In this document: one piece after another, positions 1 through 13,100 of the stretch
Layout of the letters: every line of letters starts with the position of its first letter
Numbering within the stretch: the first letter of the stretch is position 1
From: Cheilinus undulatus
Taxonomy: Eukaryota > Chordata > Actinopteri > Labriformes > Labridae
Length of the DNA stretch: 64,000 nt
Assembly: GCF_018320785.1 (NCBI RefSeq)
Contig: NC_054886.1
Span: forward strand, 36,929,354-36,993,353
Direction of reading: 5' to 3'
Notes under the pieces: generated by a model
What the model saw: only the letters and a program-made list of their open reading frames with translations
Databases searched by the model: none
Told to the model about the DNA's origin: nothing
Program-made: the position numbers and the translations under genes

Positions 1-1049
1 CTACTGGACATGAACACTGACCCATGCATCTGTCCCTGGATTCACAGCTTTCTCTGGAACAGGCAGCAGAAGGTGAAGATCAACAATAACACATCCTCCC
101 CTCTGTTCCTCAGCACAGGTGCACCCCAAGGCTGTGTTCTCTCACCCTGGCTATTCTCTCTCTACACTAACCAGCTCACATCCCTTCACAGCTCTGTCAA
201 CCTATACAAGTACGCGGACGACTCAACCATCGTAGGACTCATCACCAACAACCAAGAAACTGATTACCGTGCACAGATCAACCAAGCAGTGACCTGGTGT
301 ACAGAACATGACCTCTTACTCAACACATCAGAAACAAAAGAACTCATTGTCGACCTAAGACACCAGCCATCCCCCAAAACTCCTGTGTTCATCAAAAGTG
401 AACCCATCTCCATCACAGACTCATTCAAATTCCTAGGAACTCACATCAGCAATAACCTCAAATGGAAAATAAACACAGACCACATCTACAAAAAAGCCCA
501 GCAAAGACTTTTCCATCTACGACAGCTCAAGAAGTTCAGAGTAAGGTTCCATCTTCTGCTCCGCTTCTACACAGCAATCGTCGAAAGTGTCCTCACCTCA
601 CCAATAACAGTCTGGTTCAGCAGTCTCGACACTCTCCAGGAAGAAACTACAGCGCATCATTAACAGAGCATCCAAAATCACTGGCTCACCTCTACCATCC
701 CTTGAATCACTCCACCACAAACGGACACTGCGCAGAGCCCGCAAGATCACCTCGGATCCCACTCACCCTGCACACTATGCATTCCAGTTACTGCCCTCTG
801 GGAGGCGCTACAGGTCAATTGCCTCCAAAACAACCCATTTCAAAAACAGTTTTATCACAACTGCTATTAATATTCTGAACTTTGAACACTGAGGAGGGTT
901 AAGCATGGCCTTTGTGTTTGTGATTGTCTAAATGTGTTTGTCTGGCTGTATATCTCTGTTTGTGCTTAAATGTTGGAACCTGCACCAGCTGTACTGACAA
1001 CAAATTCCACAAGCTTGGCAGTGTGGTCATTAAAGAATCAATCAATTAA
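1..1049 (+). mobile_element. Rex1-like LINE, 3' part of reverse transcriptase plus 3' tail
   Basis: The + strand encodes the C-terminal half of a non-LTR reverse transcriptase. It shows the GAPQGCVLSPWLFSLYTN block, the catalytic YADD box (KYADDSTIVG, near base 215) and the downstream FKFLGTHISNNLKW block typical of the Rex1/CR1-related LINEs of fish. The frame is lost near base 640, and the C-terminal tail continues in another frame to about 870 (the text reading LPSGRRYRS), so the copy is dead. The 3' end is a short repeat of the form AATCAATCAATTAATC at about 1036-1052, a usual Rex1-type tail. The 5' part lies outside the window. Family assignment rests on motif resemblance from memory. 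Confidence 0.8.
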
Positions 1050-1140
1050 TCATGTTAGCATGATTACTGCCAAAGTAAGAAAGCCAAAAATCCCTAAAAG
1101 GGCTCTACGGGGGTCTGCGGGTTAAACAGAGTGAAGAGTT

Positions 1141-1243
1141 TTAAGCTTTTCCAAACATCATAATTTTATTTTGGATGCTTCAATGGACTGGAGACTGGAA
1201 GACTAGAAGGTGTTGTGCATGAATGAGTCCAGGTTTACGGTTA
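1141..1243 (+). mobile_element. Tc1-like transposase remnant, left piece
   Basis: Just before the 33-bp array, the + frame reads MNESRFTVRVSVMVWG. This matches the D-E-S-[RK]-F block of Tc1 transposases followed by the conserved VMVWG block. The first acidic residue is changed (N for D). The rest of the middle of the gene has been replaced by the minisatellite, and the piece resumes at 8505. The expected left inverted repeat is missing; the bases before this are unassigned or Rex1 tail. Confidence 0.6.
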
Positions 1244-4200
1244 GGGTTAGTGTGATGGTCTGGGGGCTTGGAGGTGGAGACAGCGTGATGGTCTGGGAGC
1301 TTGAAGGTGGGGACAGCGTGATGGTCTGGGGGCTTGAAGGTGGAGACAGCGTGATGGTCTGGGGGGGGTGGAGGTGGAGACAGTGTGATGGTCGGGGGGC
1401 TTGGAGGTGGAGAAAGTATGATGGTCTGGGGTGATTTGGAGGTGGGGCAGTGTGATGGTCTGGGGCCTTGGAGGTGGAGACAGCGTGATGGTCTGGGGGC
1501 TTGAAGGTGGAGACAGTGTGATGGTCTGGGGGCTTGGAGGTGGAGAAAGTGTGATGGTCTGGGGGCTTGAAGGTGGAGTCAGCGTGATGGTCTGAGGGGC
1601 TTGGAGGTGGAGACAGTGTGATGGTCTGGGGGCTTGGAGGTGGAGACAGTGTGATGGTCTGGGGGCTTGGAGGTGGGGCAGTGTGATGGTCTGGGGGCTT
1701 GGAGGTGGAGACTGTGTGATGGTCTGGGGGCTTGAAGGTCGAGACAGCGTGATGGTCTGGGGTGATTTAGAGGTGGAGACAGCGTGATGGTATGGGGGTC
1801 TTTGGAGTGGGAGACAGTGTGATGGCCTGGGGGCTTGGAGGTGGAGACAGCTTGATGGTCTGGGGGGCTTGGAGGTGGAGACAGTGTGATGGTCTGGGGG
1901 CTTGGAGGTGGAGAGAGCAAGATGGTCTGGGGGCTTGGAGGTGGAGACAGCGTGATGGTCTGGGAGCTTGAAGGTGGAGACAGCGTGATGGTCTGGGGGC
2001 TTGAAGGTGGAGACAGCGTGATGGCCTGGGGTGATTTGGAGGTGGAGACAGTGTGATGGTCTGGGGGCTTGGAGGTGGAGAAAGTGTGATGGTCTGGGGG
2101 CTTGGAGGTGGAGACAGCGTGATGGTTTGGGGGGGCTTGGAGGTGGAGACAGTGTGATGGTCTGGGGGCTTGGAGGTGGAGAAAGTGTGATGGCCTGGGG
2201 CTTTGGAGGTGGGGCAGTGTGATGGTCTTGGGCCTTGGAGGTGGAGACAGCAAGATGGTCTGGGGGCTTGAAGGTGGAGACAGTGTGATGGTCTGGGGGG
2301 CTTGGAGGTGGAGACAGTGTGATGGTCTGGGGGCTTGAAGGTGGAGACAGCGTGATGGTCTGGGGGCTTGAAGGTGGAGTCAGCGTGATGGTCTGGGGGC
2401 TTGGAGGTGGAGACAGCGTGATGGCCTGGGGTGATTTGGAGGTGGAGACAGTGTGATGGTCTGGGGGCTTGGAGGTGGAGAAAGTGTGATGGTCTGGGGG
2501 CTTGGAGGTGGAGTCAGCGTGATGGTCTGGGGGCTTGGAGGTGGAGACAGTGTGATGGTCTGGGGGCTTGGAGGTGGAGAAAGTGTGATGGTCTGGGGCT
2601 TTGGAGGTGGGGCAGTGTGATGGTCTTGGGCCTTGGAGGTGGAGACAGCAAGATGGTCTGGGGGCTTGAAGGTGGAGACCGTGTGATGGTCTGGGGGGCT
2701 TGGAGGTGGAGACAGTGTGATGGTCTGGGGGCTTGAAGGTGGAGACAGCGTGATGGTCTGGGGGCTTGGAGGTGGAGACAGTGTGATGGCCTGGGGGCTT
2801 GGAGGTGGAGACAGTGTGATGGCCTGGGGGCTTGAAGATGGAGACAGCGTGATGGTCTGGGGGCTTGGAGGTGGAGACAGCGTGATGGTCTGGGGGCGTT
2901 GGAGGTGGAGACAGTGTGATGGTCTGGGGGGCTTTGGAGATGGATACAGCGTGATGGTCTGGGCGCTTGGAGGTGGAGACAGTGTGATGGCCTGGGGGCT
3001 TTGAGGTGGAGACTGCGTGATGGTCTGGGGGCTTGGAGGTGGAGACTGCGTGATGGTCTGGGGGCTTGAAGGTGGAGACAGTGTGATGGCCTGGGGTGAT
3101 TTGGAGGTGGAGACAGTGTGATGGTCTGGGTTGCTTTGGAGGTGGAGACAGTGTGATGGTCTGGGGGCTTGGAGGTGGAGACAGCGTGATGGTCTGGGGG
3201 CTTGAAGGTGGAGACATGGTGATGGTCTGGGGGCTTGGAGGTGGAGACAGCGTGATGGTCTGGGGGCGTTGGAGGTGGAGACAGTGTGATGGTCTGGGGG
3301 GCTTTGGAGATGGATACAGCGTGATGGTCTGGGCGCTTGGAGGTGGAGACAGTGTGATGGCCTGGGGGCTTTGAGGTGGAGACTGCGTGATGGTCTGGGG
3401 GCTTGGAGGTGGAGACTGCGTGATGGTCTGGGGGCTTGAAGGTGGAGACAGTGTGATGGCCTGGGGTGATTTGGAGGTGGAGACAGTGTGATGGTCTGGG
3501 TTGCTTTGGAGGTGGAGACAGTGTGATGGTCTGGGGGCTTGGAGGTGGAGACAGCGTGATGGTCTGGGGGCTTGAAGGTGGAGACAGTGTGATGGTCTGG
3601 GGGCTTGGAGGTGGAGACAGTGTGATGGTCTGGGGGCTTGGATGTGGAGAAAGTATGATGGTCTGGGGACTTGGAGGTGGAGACTGCGTGATGGTCTGGG
3701 GGCTTGAAGGTGGAGACAGCGTGATGGCCTGGGGTGATTTGGAGGTGGAGACAGTGTGATGGTCTGGGGGGCTTTGGAGATGGAGACTGCGTGATGGTCT
3801 GGGGGCTTGGAGGTGGAGACAGTGTGATGGCCTGGGGGCTTTGAGGTGGAGACAGTGTGATGGTCTGGGGGCTTGGAGGTGGAGACTGCGTGATGGTCTG
3901 GGGGCTTAAAGGTGGAGACAGCGTGATGGCCTGGGGTGATTTGGAGGTGGAGACAGTGTGATGGTCTGGGAGGCTTTGGAGATGGAGACAGCGTGATGGT
4001 CTGGGGGCTTGGAGGTGGAGACAGTGTGATGTCCTGGGGGCTTTGAGATGGAGACAGTGTGATGGTCTGGGGGCTTGGAGGTGGAGACTGCGTGATGGTC
4101 TGGGGGCTTGAAGGTGGAGACAGCGTGATGGCCTGTGGTTATTTTGAGGTGGAGACAGTGTGATGGTCTGGGGGCGTTGGAGGTGGAGACAGCGTGATGG

Positions 4201-7200
4201 TCTGGGGGCGTTGGAGGTGGAGACAGTGTGATGATATGAGGGGATTTGGAGGTGGAGACAGTGTGATGGTCTGGGGGCTTGGAGGTGGAGACAGTGTGAT
4301 GGCCTGGGGCTTGGAGGTGGAGACAGTGTGATGGTCTGGGTTGCTTTGGAGGTGGAGACAGTGTGATGGTATGAGGGGATTTGGAGGTGGAGACAGTGTG
4401 ATGGTATGGGGGGCCTTGGAGATGGAGGCAGTGTGATGGCCTGGGGGCTTGGAGGTGGAGACAGTGTGATGGTATGAGGGGATTTGGAGGTGGAGACAGT
4501 GTGATGGCCTGGGGTGATTTGGAGGTGGAGACAGCGTGATGGTCTGGGGGCTTGGAGGTGGAGACTGCGTGATGGTCTGGGGGCTTGAAGGTGGAGACAG
4601 CGTGATGGCCTGGGGTGATTTGGAGGTGGAGACAGTGTGATGGTCTGGGAGGCTTTGGAGATGGAGACAGCGTGATGGTCTGGGGGCTTGGAGGTGGAGA
4701 CAGTGTGATGGCCTGGGGGCTTTGAGGTGGAGACAGTGTGATGGTCTGGGGGCTTGGAGGTGGAGACTGCGTGATGGTCTGGGGGCTTGAAGGTGGAGTC
4801 AGCGTGATGGCCTGGGGTGATTTGGAGGTGGAGACAGTGTGATGGCCTGTGGTTATTTGGAGGTGGAGACAGTGTGATGGTCTGGGGGCGTTGGAGGTGG
4901 AGACAGTGTGATGGTCTGGGGGCGTTGGAGGTGGAGACAGAGTGATGATATGAGGGGATTTGGAGGTGGAGACAGTGTGATGGTCTGGGGGCTTGGAGGT
5001 GGAGACAGTGTGATGGCCTGGGGGATTGGAGGTGGAGACAGTGTGATGGTCTGGGTTGCTTTGGAGGTGGAGACAGTGTGATGGTATGAGGGGATTTGGA
5101 GGTGGAGACAGTGTGATGGTATGAGGGATTTGGCGGTGGAGACAGTGTGATGGTCTGGGGGGCCTTGGCGCTGGACGCTGTGTGATGGCCTGGGGGCTTG
5201 GAGGTGGAGACAGTGTGATGGTATGAGGGGATTTGGAGGTGGAGACAGTGTGATGGTATTGGGGGCCTTGGAGGTGGAGACAGTGTGATGGCCTGGGGGC
5301 TTGGAGGTGGAGACAGTGTGATGGTCTGAGGGGAGTTGGAGGTGGAGACAGTGTGATGGTCTGGGGGCGTTGGAGGTGGAGACAGAGTGATGATATGAGG
5401 GGATTTGGAGGTGGAGACAGTGTGATGGTCTGGGGGCTTGGAGGTGGAGACAGTGTGATGGTCTGGGGGGCTTTGGAGATGGAGACTGCGTGATGGTCTG
5501 GGGGCTTGGAGGTGGAGACAGTGTGATGGCCTGGGGGCTTTGAGGTGGAGACAGTGTGATGGTCTGGGGGCTTGGAGGTGGAGACTGCGTGATGGTCTGG
5601 GGGCTTAAAGGTGGAGACAGCGTGATGGCCTGGGGTGATTTGGAGGTGGAGACAGTGTGATGGTCTGGGAGGCTTTGGAGATGGAGACAGCGTGATGGTC
5701 TGGGGGCTTGGAGGTGGAGACAGTGTGATGTCCTGGGGGCTTTGAGATGGAGACAGTGTGATGGTCTGGGGGCTTGGAGGTGGAGACTGCGTGATGGTCT
5801 GGGGGCTTGAAGGTGGAGACAGCGTGATGGCCTGTGGTTATTTGGAGGTGGAGACAGTGTGATGGTCTGGGGGCGTTGGAGGTGGAGACAGCGTGATGGT
5901 CTGGGGGCGTTGGAGGTGGAGACAGTGTGATGATATGAGGGGATTTGGAGGTGGAGACAGTGTGATGGTCTGGGGGCTTGGAGGTGGAGACAGTGTGATG
6001 GCCTGGGGCTTGGAGGTGGAGACAGTGTGATGGTCTGGGTTGCTTTGGAGGTGGAGACAGTGTGATGGTATGAGGGGATTTGGAGGTGGAGACAGTGTGA
6101 TGGTATGGGGGGCCTTGGAGATGGAGGCAGTGTGATGGCCTGGGGGCTTGGAGGTGGAGACAGTGTGATGGTATGAGGGGATTTGGAGGTGGAGACAGTG
6201 TGATGGCCTGGGGGCTTGGAGGTGGAGACAGCGTGATGGTCTGGGGGCGTTGGAGGTGGAGACAGTGTGATGGTCTGGGGGCTTGAAGGTGGAGACAGCG
6301 TGAGGGCCTGGGGTGATTTGGAGGTGGAGACAGTGTGATGGTCTGGGAGGCTTTGGAGATGGAGACAGCGTGATGGTCTGGGGGCTTGGAGGTGGAGACA
6401 GTGTGATGGCCTGGGGCTTGGAGGTGGAGACAGTGTGATGGTCTGGGGCTTGGAGGTGGAGACTGCGTGATGGTCTGGGGGCTTGAAGGTGGAGTCAGCG
6501 TGATGGCCTGGGGTGATTTGGAGGTGGAGACAGTGTGATGGCCTGTGGTTATTTGGAGGTGGAGACAGTGTGATGGTCTGGGGGCGTTGGAGGTGGAGAC
6601 AGTGTGATGGTCTGGGGGCGTTGGAGGTGGAGACAGAGTGATGATATGAGGGGATTTGGAGGTGGAGACAGTGTGATGGTCTGGGGGCTTGGAGGTGGAG
6701 ACAGTGTGATGGCCTGGGGGCTTGGAGGTGGAGACAGTGTGATGGTCTGGGTTGCTTTGGAGGTGGAGACAGTGTGATGGTATGAGGGGATTTGGAGGTG
6801 GAGACAGTGTGATGGTATGAGGGGATTTGGAGGTGGAGACAGTGTGATGGTATGGGGGGCCTTGGAGATGGAGGCAGTGTGATGGCCTGGGGGCTTGGAG
6901 GTGGAGACAGTGTGATGGTATGAGGGGATTTGGAGGTGGAGACAGAGTGATGGTATTGGGGGCCTTGGAGGTGGAGACAGTGTGATGGCCTGGGGCCTTG
7001 GAGGTGGAGACAGTGTGATGGTCTGGGGGCGTTGGAGGTGGAGACAGTGTGATGGTCTGGGGGCTTGGAGGTGGAGACAGTGTGATGGCCTGGGGGCTTG
7101 GAGGTGGAGACAGTGTGATGGTCTGGGTTGCTTTGGAGGTGGAGACAGTGTGATGGTATGAGGGGATTTGGAGGTGGAGACAGTGTGATGGTATGAGGGG

Positions 7201-8499
7201 ATTTGGAGGTGGAGACAGTGTGATGGTATGGGGGGCCTTGGAGATGGAGGCAGTGTGATGGCCTGGGGGCTTGGAGGTGGAGACAGTGTGATGGTATGAG
7301 GGGATTTGGAGGTGGAGACAGTGTGATGGTATTGGGGGCCTTGGAGGTGGAGACAGTGTGATGGCCTGGGGGCTTGGAGGTGGAGACAGTGTGATGGTAT
7401 GAGGGGATTTGGAGGTGGAGACAGCGTGATGGCCTGTTGGCTTGGAGGTGGAGACAGTGTGATGGCCTGGGGGCTTGGAGGTGGAGACAGTGTGATGGTA
7501 TGAGGGGATTTGGAGGTGGAGACAGTGTGATGATATGAAGGGATTTGGAGGTGGAGACAGTGTGATGGTCTGGGGGCTTGAAGGTGGAGACAGTGTGATG
7601 GTCTGGGGTGATTTGGAGGTGGAGACAGTGTGATGGCCTGGGTTGCTTTGGAGGTGGAGACAGCGTGATGGTATGAGATGATTTGGAGGTGGAGACAGTG
7701 TGATGGTCTGGGTTGCTTTGGAGGTGGAGACAGTGTGATGGTATGGGGGGCTTTGGAGGTGGAGACCGCGTGATGGCCTGTCGGCTTGGAGGTGGAGACA
7801 GCGTGATGGCCTGTGGGCTTGGAGGTGGAGACAGCATGATGGCCTGGGGTGATTTGGAGGTGGAGACAGTGTGATGATATGGGGGCTTGGAGGTGGAGAC
7901 AGCGTGATGGCCTGTGGGCTTGGAGGTGGAGACAGCGTGATGGCCTGTTGGCTTGGAGGTGGAGACAGTGTGATGGCCTGTGGGCTTGGAGGTGGAGACA
8001 GTGTGATGGTCTGGGGGCTTGGAGGTGGAGACAGCGTGATGGTATGAGGGGATTTGGAGGTGGAGACAGCGTGATGGTCTGGGGGCTTGGAGGTGGAGAC
8101 AGTGTGATGGTATGAGGGGATTTGGAGGTGGAGACAGCGTTATGGCCTGTGGGCTTGGAGGCGGAGACAGTGTGATGGCCTGGGGGCTTGGAGATGGAGA
8201 CAGTGTGATGGTATGAGGGGCTTTGGAGGTGGAGACAGCGTGATGGCCTGTGGACTTGGAGGTGGAGACAGTGTGATGGCCTGTTGGCTTGGAGGTGGAG
8301 ACAGTGTGATGGTATGAGGTGCTTTGGAGGTGGAGACAGCGTGATGGCCTGGGGGCTTGGAGGGGGAGACAGTGTGATGGCCTGTGGGCTTGGAGGTGGA
8401 GACAGTGTGATGGCCTGGGGGCTTGGAGGTGGAGACAGTGTGATGGTATGAGGGGCTTTGGAGGTGGAGACAGCATGATGGTCTGGGGGCTTGGAGGTG
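1244..8499 (+). repeat. 33-bp minisatellite (about 220 copies) grown out of a Tc1 transposase codon block
   Basis: The consensus unit begins GTGATGGTCTGGGGGCTTGG and continues AGGTGGAGACAGT, 33 bp in all. Because 33 is a multiple of three, each frame stays open for long stretches. The + frame reads VMVWGLGGGDS over and over, in the same frame as the transposase flank at 1210-1250. Common variants replace the middle with GGGGTGATTTGG, TATGAGGGGATTTGG or TTGCTTTGG. Some blocks are duplicated at larger scale: about 280 bp at 3096-3374 recurs at 3466-3744, 370 bp apart, and 4140-4430 resembles 5830-6130. The + strand is extremely G-rich and C-poor. No genuine gene is in it. Confidence 0.97.
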
Positions 8500-8504
8500 G
8501 TAGG

Positions 8505-9080
8505 AGAATTTTAAAGAGAAAGGGATCTAGGGGAAGGAAAGCTATCACAAGCTCTTCCAGTGCCATGCCATACCATGGGGACAGACCTTCACTGGAGCCA
8601 GTTTCATCCTACAACAGGATAATGACCCAAACTCACCTCCAACATATCTACGAGATATTTAAAGAATGAGCAGTCAGCCAGAATTCTGACTGTAATGGAT
8701 TGGCCAGTGGTCAGTCCTGAACTCCACTGAGCTGTTGTGGGAGGAGCTAAACCGTACGGTACGAAGGAAGACTACATCAAGCCAATCCATCTTGTGGGAG
8801 ATTCTCCAGGAAGCATGGGGTGAATTCAGATCACCATCAGATTACCTTGAAAACCTGACAGCTAGATTGTCAAAGGTCTGCACGGCTGTAACTGCTGCAA
8901 AAGGTGTTTATTCTATGAGGGCAAAGTTTAAAGAACATTTTTTATTAAAATCATTATTTCTAACTGACAGTGTAAGCATGTCTAGTCTATTTGCTGTATT
9001 TCCTATTTAGACTCATATCACCAGTTTTTCCATGGAAAACTAAAAAATTCCAAGTGATCCCAAACTTTTGAGCACTAGTG
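8505..9080 (+). mobile_element. Tc1-like transposase remnant, right piece with 3' terminal repeat
   Basis: After the minisatellite the sequence resumes as the C-terminal half of a Tc1 transposase. Recognisable pieces are QQDNDPN (about 8612), DWPVVSPELNSTELLWEELN (about 8700-8750, across frames) and SSQSILWEILQEAWGE (about 8775-8825), with several frameshifts and stops. The end has CCAAACTTTTGAGCACTAGT at about 9060-9080, which looks like the inverted terminal repeat of a Tc1-like element. Together with 1141-1243 it brackets the 33-bp array, so the array lies inside what was one transposon. Confidence 0.8.
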
Positions 9081-10125
9081 TATGTAGTGTATAGATTAAA
9101 CAACAAATCTAGACAACCAAAATTCTGTTTTTGACTTTTATTGAATGAAAACAGAAATAAACATAATTTATTTTTATGTACACAAGTAAACAACAGCAAA
9201 CTAAATGTAGGAAACCCCGTCTCCTTCTGTCACCAGTGATCACTGGGCTAGTCAAACTGGTTTATACTGGTTTATTATTGGTCTCCTACATATGTGAGTG
9301 GTGATGCCTCCTAGTGGACCGTCTGCTCGTCTTTACTGATAGAAACTCTTGAACCACAGGAGAGAAGCTCATTTTGTCAGTTTTCCTCCAGATGATCCAT
9401 CTGTGTTAGGGATGGGCATAACGGTTATTTTTATTCATATTTGATGCATCAGTATTTATAAATTAACTGTATTTCTTATAGAAATGTAGTTTGTAGCTCA
9501 AACTTCAGTCCTTCAAACACTTTAAAGATGAACAAAGCCAGCGTAGTTAAAGTCTATCATACCTAAACATACGGCTGAAATCTCAGATTAACAACTAAAG
9601 AAATGCTCAGATCTCCTGAAGTCACACCATTAACTTACTTCTCTAATCTGGATTTCATAGAATCTGATTGCATGTCATATTCAGTCAATTAACAGCATTT
9701 AGACTCACAGCATGGATAAACTAGGTCAGTTTTTAGACAAACCTGCTTAGAAATCAACAACTGAATCAAAGCTAGTTAGCAGCATTTTAACTGGGATGGC
9801 ACCAAGTCCTTCAGAGTCTGAAATCAACCACAAAAGTTGACTTTTCAATGGAGTCCAGGCAGAGACCGAAACATGATGGAGGGGGGGTCTGACAGGCACA
9901 TCGGGTATGAAGGACACTCCAGGAGAAAACCCATTAGTAGAAACAAGGACCCTCTTCAGCTGGATCCTGCTGTTTTTAATTTAAGGAGGAAAAAAAGTCT
10001 GATGTTCAAAAATCAACCACTGGCAAATCAACAGATCAGTCCAGATCAGTGACTTCATTGGTCCAATACCATTGGTGATCTGAATCCTGGTTAGACAGAA
10101 GGACAGTCAGCTGACTCACTGGCCT
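9081..10125. other. No gene seen; includes the likely eif4e2 3' UTR
   Basis: Nothing coding was recognised here. On the minus strand the part just left of the eif4e2 stop codon (10126) must hold its 3' untranslated region. Several minus-strand AATAAA-like signals exist (+ strand TTTATT near 9136, 9260 and 9430), but none can be chosen. The stretch near 9410-9480, starting GGGATGGGCATAACGG, resembles the end of an unassigned DNA transposon, without a second end found. Confidence 0.4.
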
Positions 10126-10165
10126 TCAGAGAGAAATCTTAGTGTTCCTGAAGCTCGAGTTGTCC
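10126..10165 (-). CDS. eif4e2: eif4e2 terminal exon (alternative C-terminus)
   Basis: Acceptor CTCTAG, then 40 nt completing the split Arg codon and encoding DNSSFRNTKISL and a TGA stop. This is the short alternative EIF4E2 C-terminus known from mammals (DNSSFRNTKITL), not the longer canonical one. It lies 4.5 kb past exon 6, beyond a Tc1 element. The phase fits exactly. The canonical last exon was not found in the window. Confidence 0.88.
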
Positions 10166-13100
10166 CTAGAGAAGGAGAAACCGTCATTACATTATTCTTT
10201 CAATTTAAATGTGTATATATTTGTTATTGTTCTCATGGAGGGCAAGCCACAGAAGGTCACTGCTAGAGGTCAGGCTGTTCTCAGAGGCTGTATCAGAGAT
10301 ATTTAAGGAGGGTCAGCCACAGAAGGTCACTGCTAGAGGTCAGGCTGTTCTCAGAGGCTGTATCAGAGATATTTAAGGAGACCAACCAACAGAAGGTCAC
10401 TGCTAGAGGTCAGGCTATTCTCAGAGGCTGTATTAGCAGATTCATGGAAAGTTGACTTTGGCCAGAAAAGGAGACCAACCAACATGGATGAGTTCTGCCT
10501 GCAGAGGATTGTCAAACAAAGCAGATTCAAAAACTTAGGGGACTGGACTGAGGCTGGAGTCAGAGGATCAGGAACCACCACATAGATGGGTCCAGGAGAA
10601 GGAACACAAGTGCAGTATTCTTGGAGTTCAGCACAAACTTTACTGTTTTGTTATGGTTTCCCACAACAACAGACCGGATATTAACAATCAATATGTGATG
10701 TGTAGACCTTCAGCGTTGGCCCTCAGGAACAAGCCATTAGCATTAAGGAGTTACAGATGCTTCATTTACTAGTGCATCTCAAAAATGTAGAATATCATGA
10801 AAAAGTTCAGTATTTTTTGTAGGGCTGTAGACAACAAAATAAAAACGTGGTCGACAAAAATCGCATGCAGGCACCAAATAATTGATTAATTGTTCAGGTT
10901 AAAAAATTCATTAATTAAAAAAAATTACCTTGTTGGGGACTAATTCAATCCATCCAGGCTCCTCACTGCACCTGCTTGGTACTCTAAATGATCCCTAAAC
11001 GAACGTAACAAGCCTTTTGAAGCATTAATATATCTTTTCGGCTCGTCACGTCTTACTATATAATAAAATTAATTGAGAGACGATCAGTGCGCACCTGCCT
11101 TTGATCGCCGTGATCCCGGCGCGGAAACTCTTCAAACTCATACAGCCTACAAAATAACCTCAGATCATCGTTTTTCATCCATTTATAACGGTAACTAATA
11201 ACAGGATCACTTGATCCAGCCCGTGCTGGGTTATTTATGAGCATAAAGCAGACGGCATGCAGCGTTTATTTATGTAGGTGAGAGGAAAAAGTTCGCTCGC
11301 CCAGCAGACATCGCCTTTTGTCACCTCTCCTCTCTGTGTGGCTGTAAGAGAAGCTAACGCTAACGTGGACACTTTAAAGGGGATTATAAAAAGAGATGAT
11401 ACTACGCAGCCTATTTCCGACAGGTGAATTAAACTGACCGTGGGAGTTGATGCAGTGAGGGAGTGCAGATCAGAGAGACTCAGCAGCGCCACTTCAATAC
11501 AAACAGCCTGCAACTTTGTGAGGAGTTGATGTTTTGTGCTGTAAAATATCAGAAAACATCCCACTCTGCTAGCTTTGTGTGCTTCTCTACCTGTAATTCC
11601 TAGAGCTGCGTTGCTCCTGTTCCCAGCAGCATGTCTCTCTCTGGCAGCTGCTCACACGCTTTTGCCCACAGACCAACGTCTTGGGGGGGCGGGGCGAGTC
11701 GCCGACCAGGGTGATCTTGGTCGAACTAAAGCTTTTCGACCAATTAATCGACCAATCGAATTAAAGCCGTCAGCCCTAATTTTTTGTCCCTCTTCCGAAA
11801 GTGAAAACCATATATTATTTAGACTCATTACACATAGAGTGAAATATTTCAGGCCTTTATTTCTGTAAATGTTGATGATTATGGTTTACAGATAAGAAAG
11901 CCAAAATTCAGTGTCTCAGAAAACGAGAATATTGTGAAAAAGTTGAATATTGTAAAGTCATGGTGTCACACCCTAACCAGGTAATGAACTCCAAACACCT
12001 GCAAAGGTTTCCTGAGCCTTTAGATGGTCTCAGTCTGGGTCAGTAGGATCCACAATCATGGGGAAGACTGCAGACTGGACAGATGTCCAGAACACAGACA
12101 CTGACACCCTCCACAAGGAGGGCAAGGTCAAAGGTCATTGCTAAAGAAGCTGCTTGTTCACAGAGTGCTGTATCCAAGGAGAATCAGAGAAAGTTGAGTG
12201 GAAGGAAAAAGTGTGGTAGGAAAAGGAGCACCAGCATGAGGGAGAACCGCAGCCTGGAGAGGATTGTCAAGAAAAATCCATTCAAGAATCTGGGGGAGCT
12301 TCACAAGGAGTGGACTGAGGATCCTAGACCTGGACTACAGACAGTCCTAGACCTGGACTACAGACCAATCCTAGACATGGACCACAAATGTGGCATTCCT
12401 CGTGTCAGTCCACTCCTGAACCAGAGACAACGTCAGAAGAGTCTTACCTGAACTGTGGAGAAAAAGAACTGGACTGTTGTGGTCTCAGTGGTCAAAAATC
12501 CTCTTTTCAGGTGAAAGTAAATTTTTCATGTCATTTGGAAATCCAGGTCCCAGAGTCTGGAGGAAGAGTGGAGAGGACCAGAATCCACGTTGATGAAGTC
12601 CAGTGTGAAGTTTCCACAGTCAGTGATGATCTGGGCTGCCATGGCATCTGCTGGTGTTGGTCCACTGTGTTTTATCAGGTCAAAGGTCAACACAGCATCT
12701 ACCAGGACATTTCAGAGACCTTCATGCTTCCTTCTGCTGACCAGCACCATGGAGATGCTGATTTCATTTTTCAGCAGGACTTGGCACCTGCCCACACTGC
12801 CAAAGGTACCAAAAGCTGCTTCAATGACCATGGTGTTACTGTGATTCTGACCTGAACCCCATAGAGAATCTATGGAAGATGAGAGACACCAGACCCAACA
12901 ATGCAGATGACCTGAAGGCCGCTATCAAAGCAACCTGGGCTTCATTACACCTGAGCAGTGCCACAGGCTGATCACCTCCATGCCACGCCGCACTGATGCA
13001 GTAATTCATGCAAAAGGAGGCCCAACCAAGTATTGATGCATAGAAATGAACAGACTTTTAGAAGCCTGACATTTCTGTTGAAAATATCCTTTTTTATTGA

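Noticed and set aside
1247-3217. Long minus-strand open frame (656 codons) rich in Pro, Ser, His
   Set aside because: It lies wholly in the 33-bp array. A unit length divisible by three keeps frames open; no start context, splice sites or homology.
4853-8566. Minus-strand open frame of 1237 codons
   Set aside because: Same 33-bp array effect; reads as a repeated HHTVSTSKPPD-type phrase and not as a known protein.
12388-12855. Plus-strand open frame of 155 codons
   Set aside because: It is a frameshifted piece of the Tc1 transposase remnant and not a separate gene.
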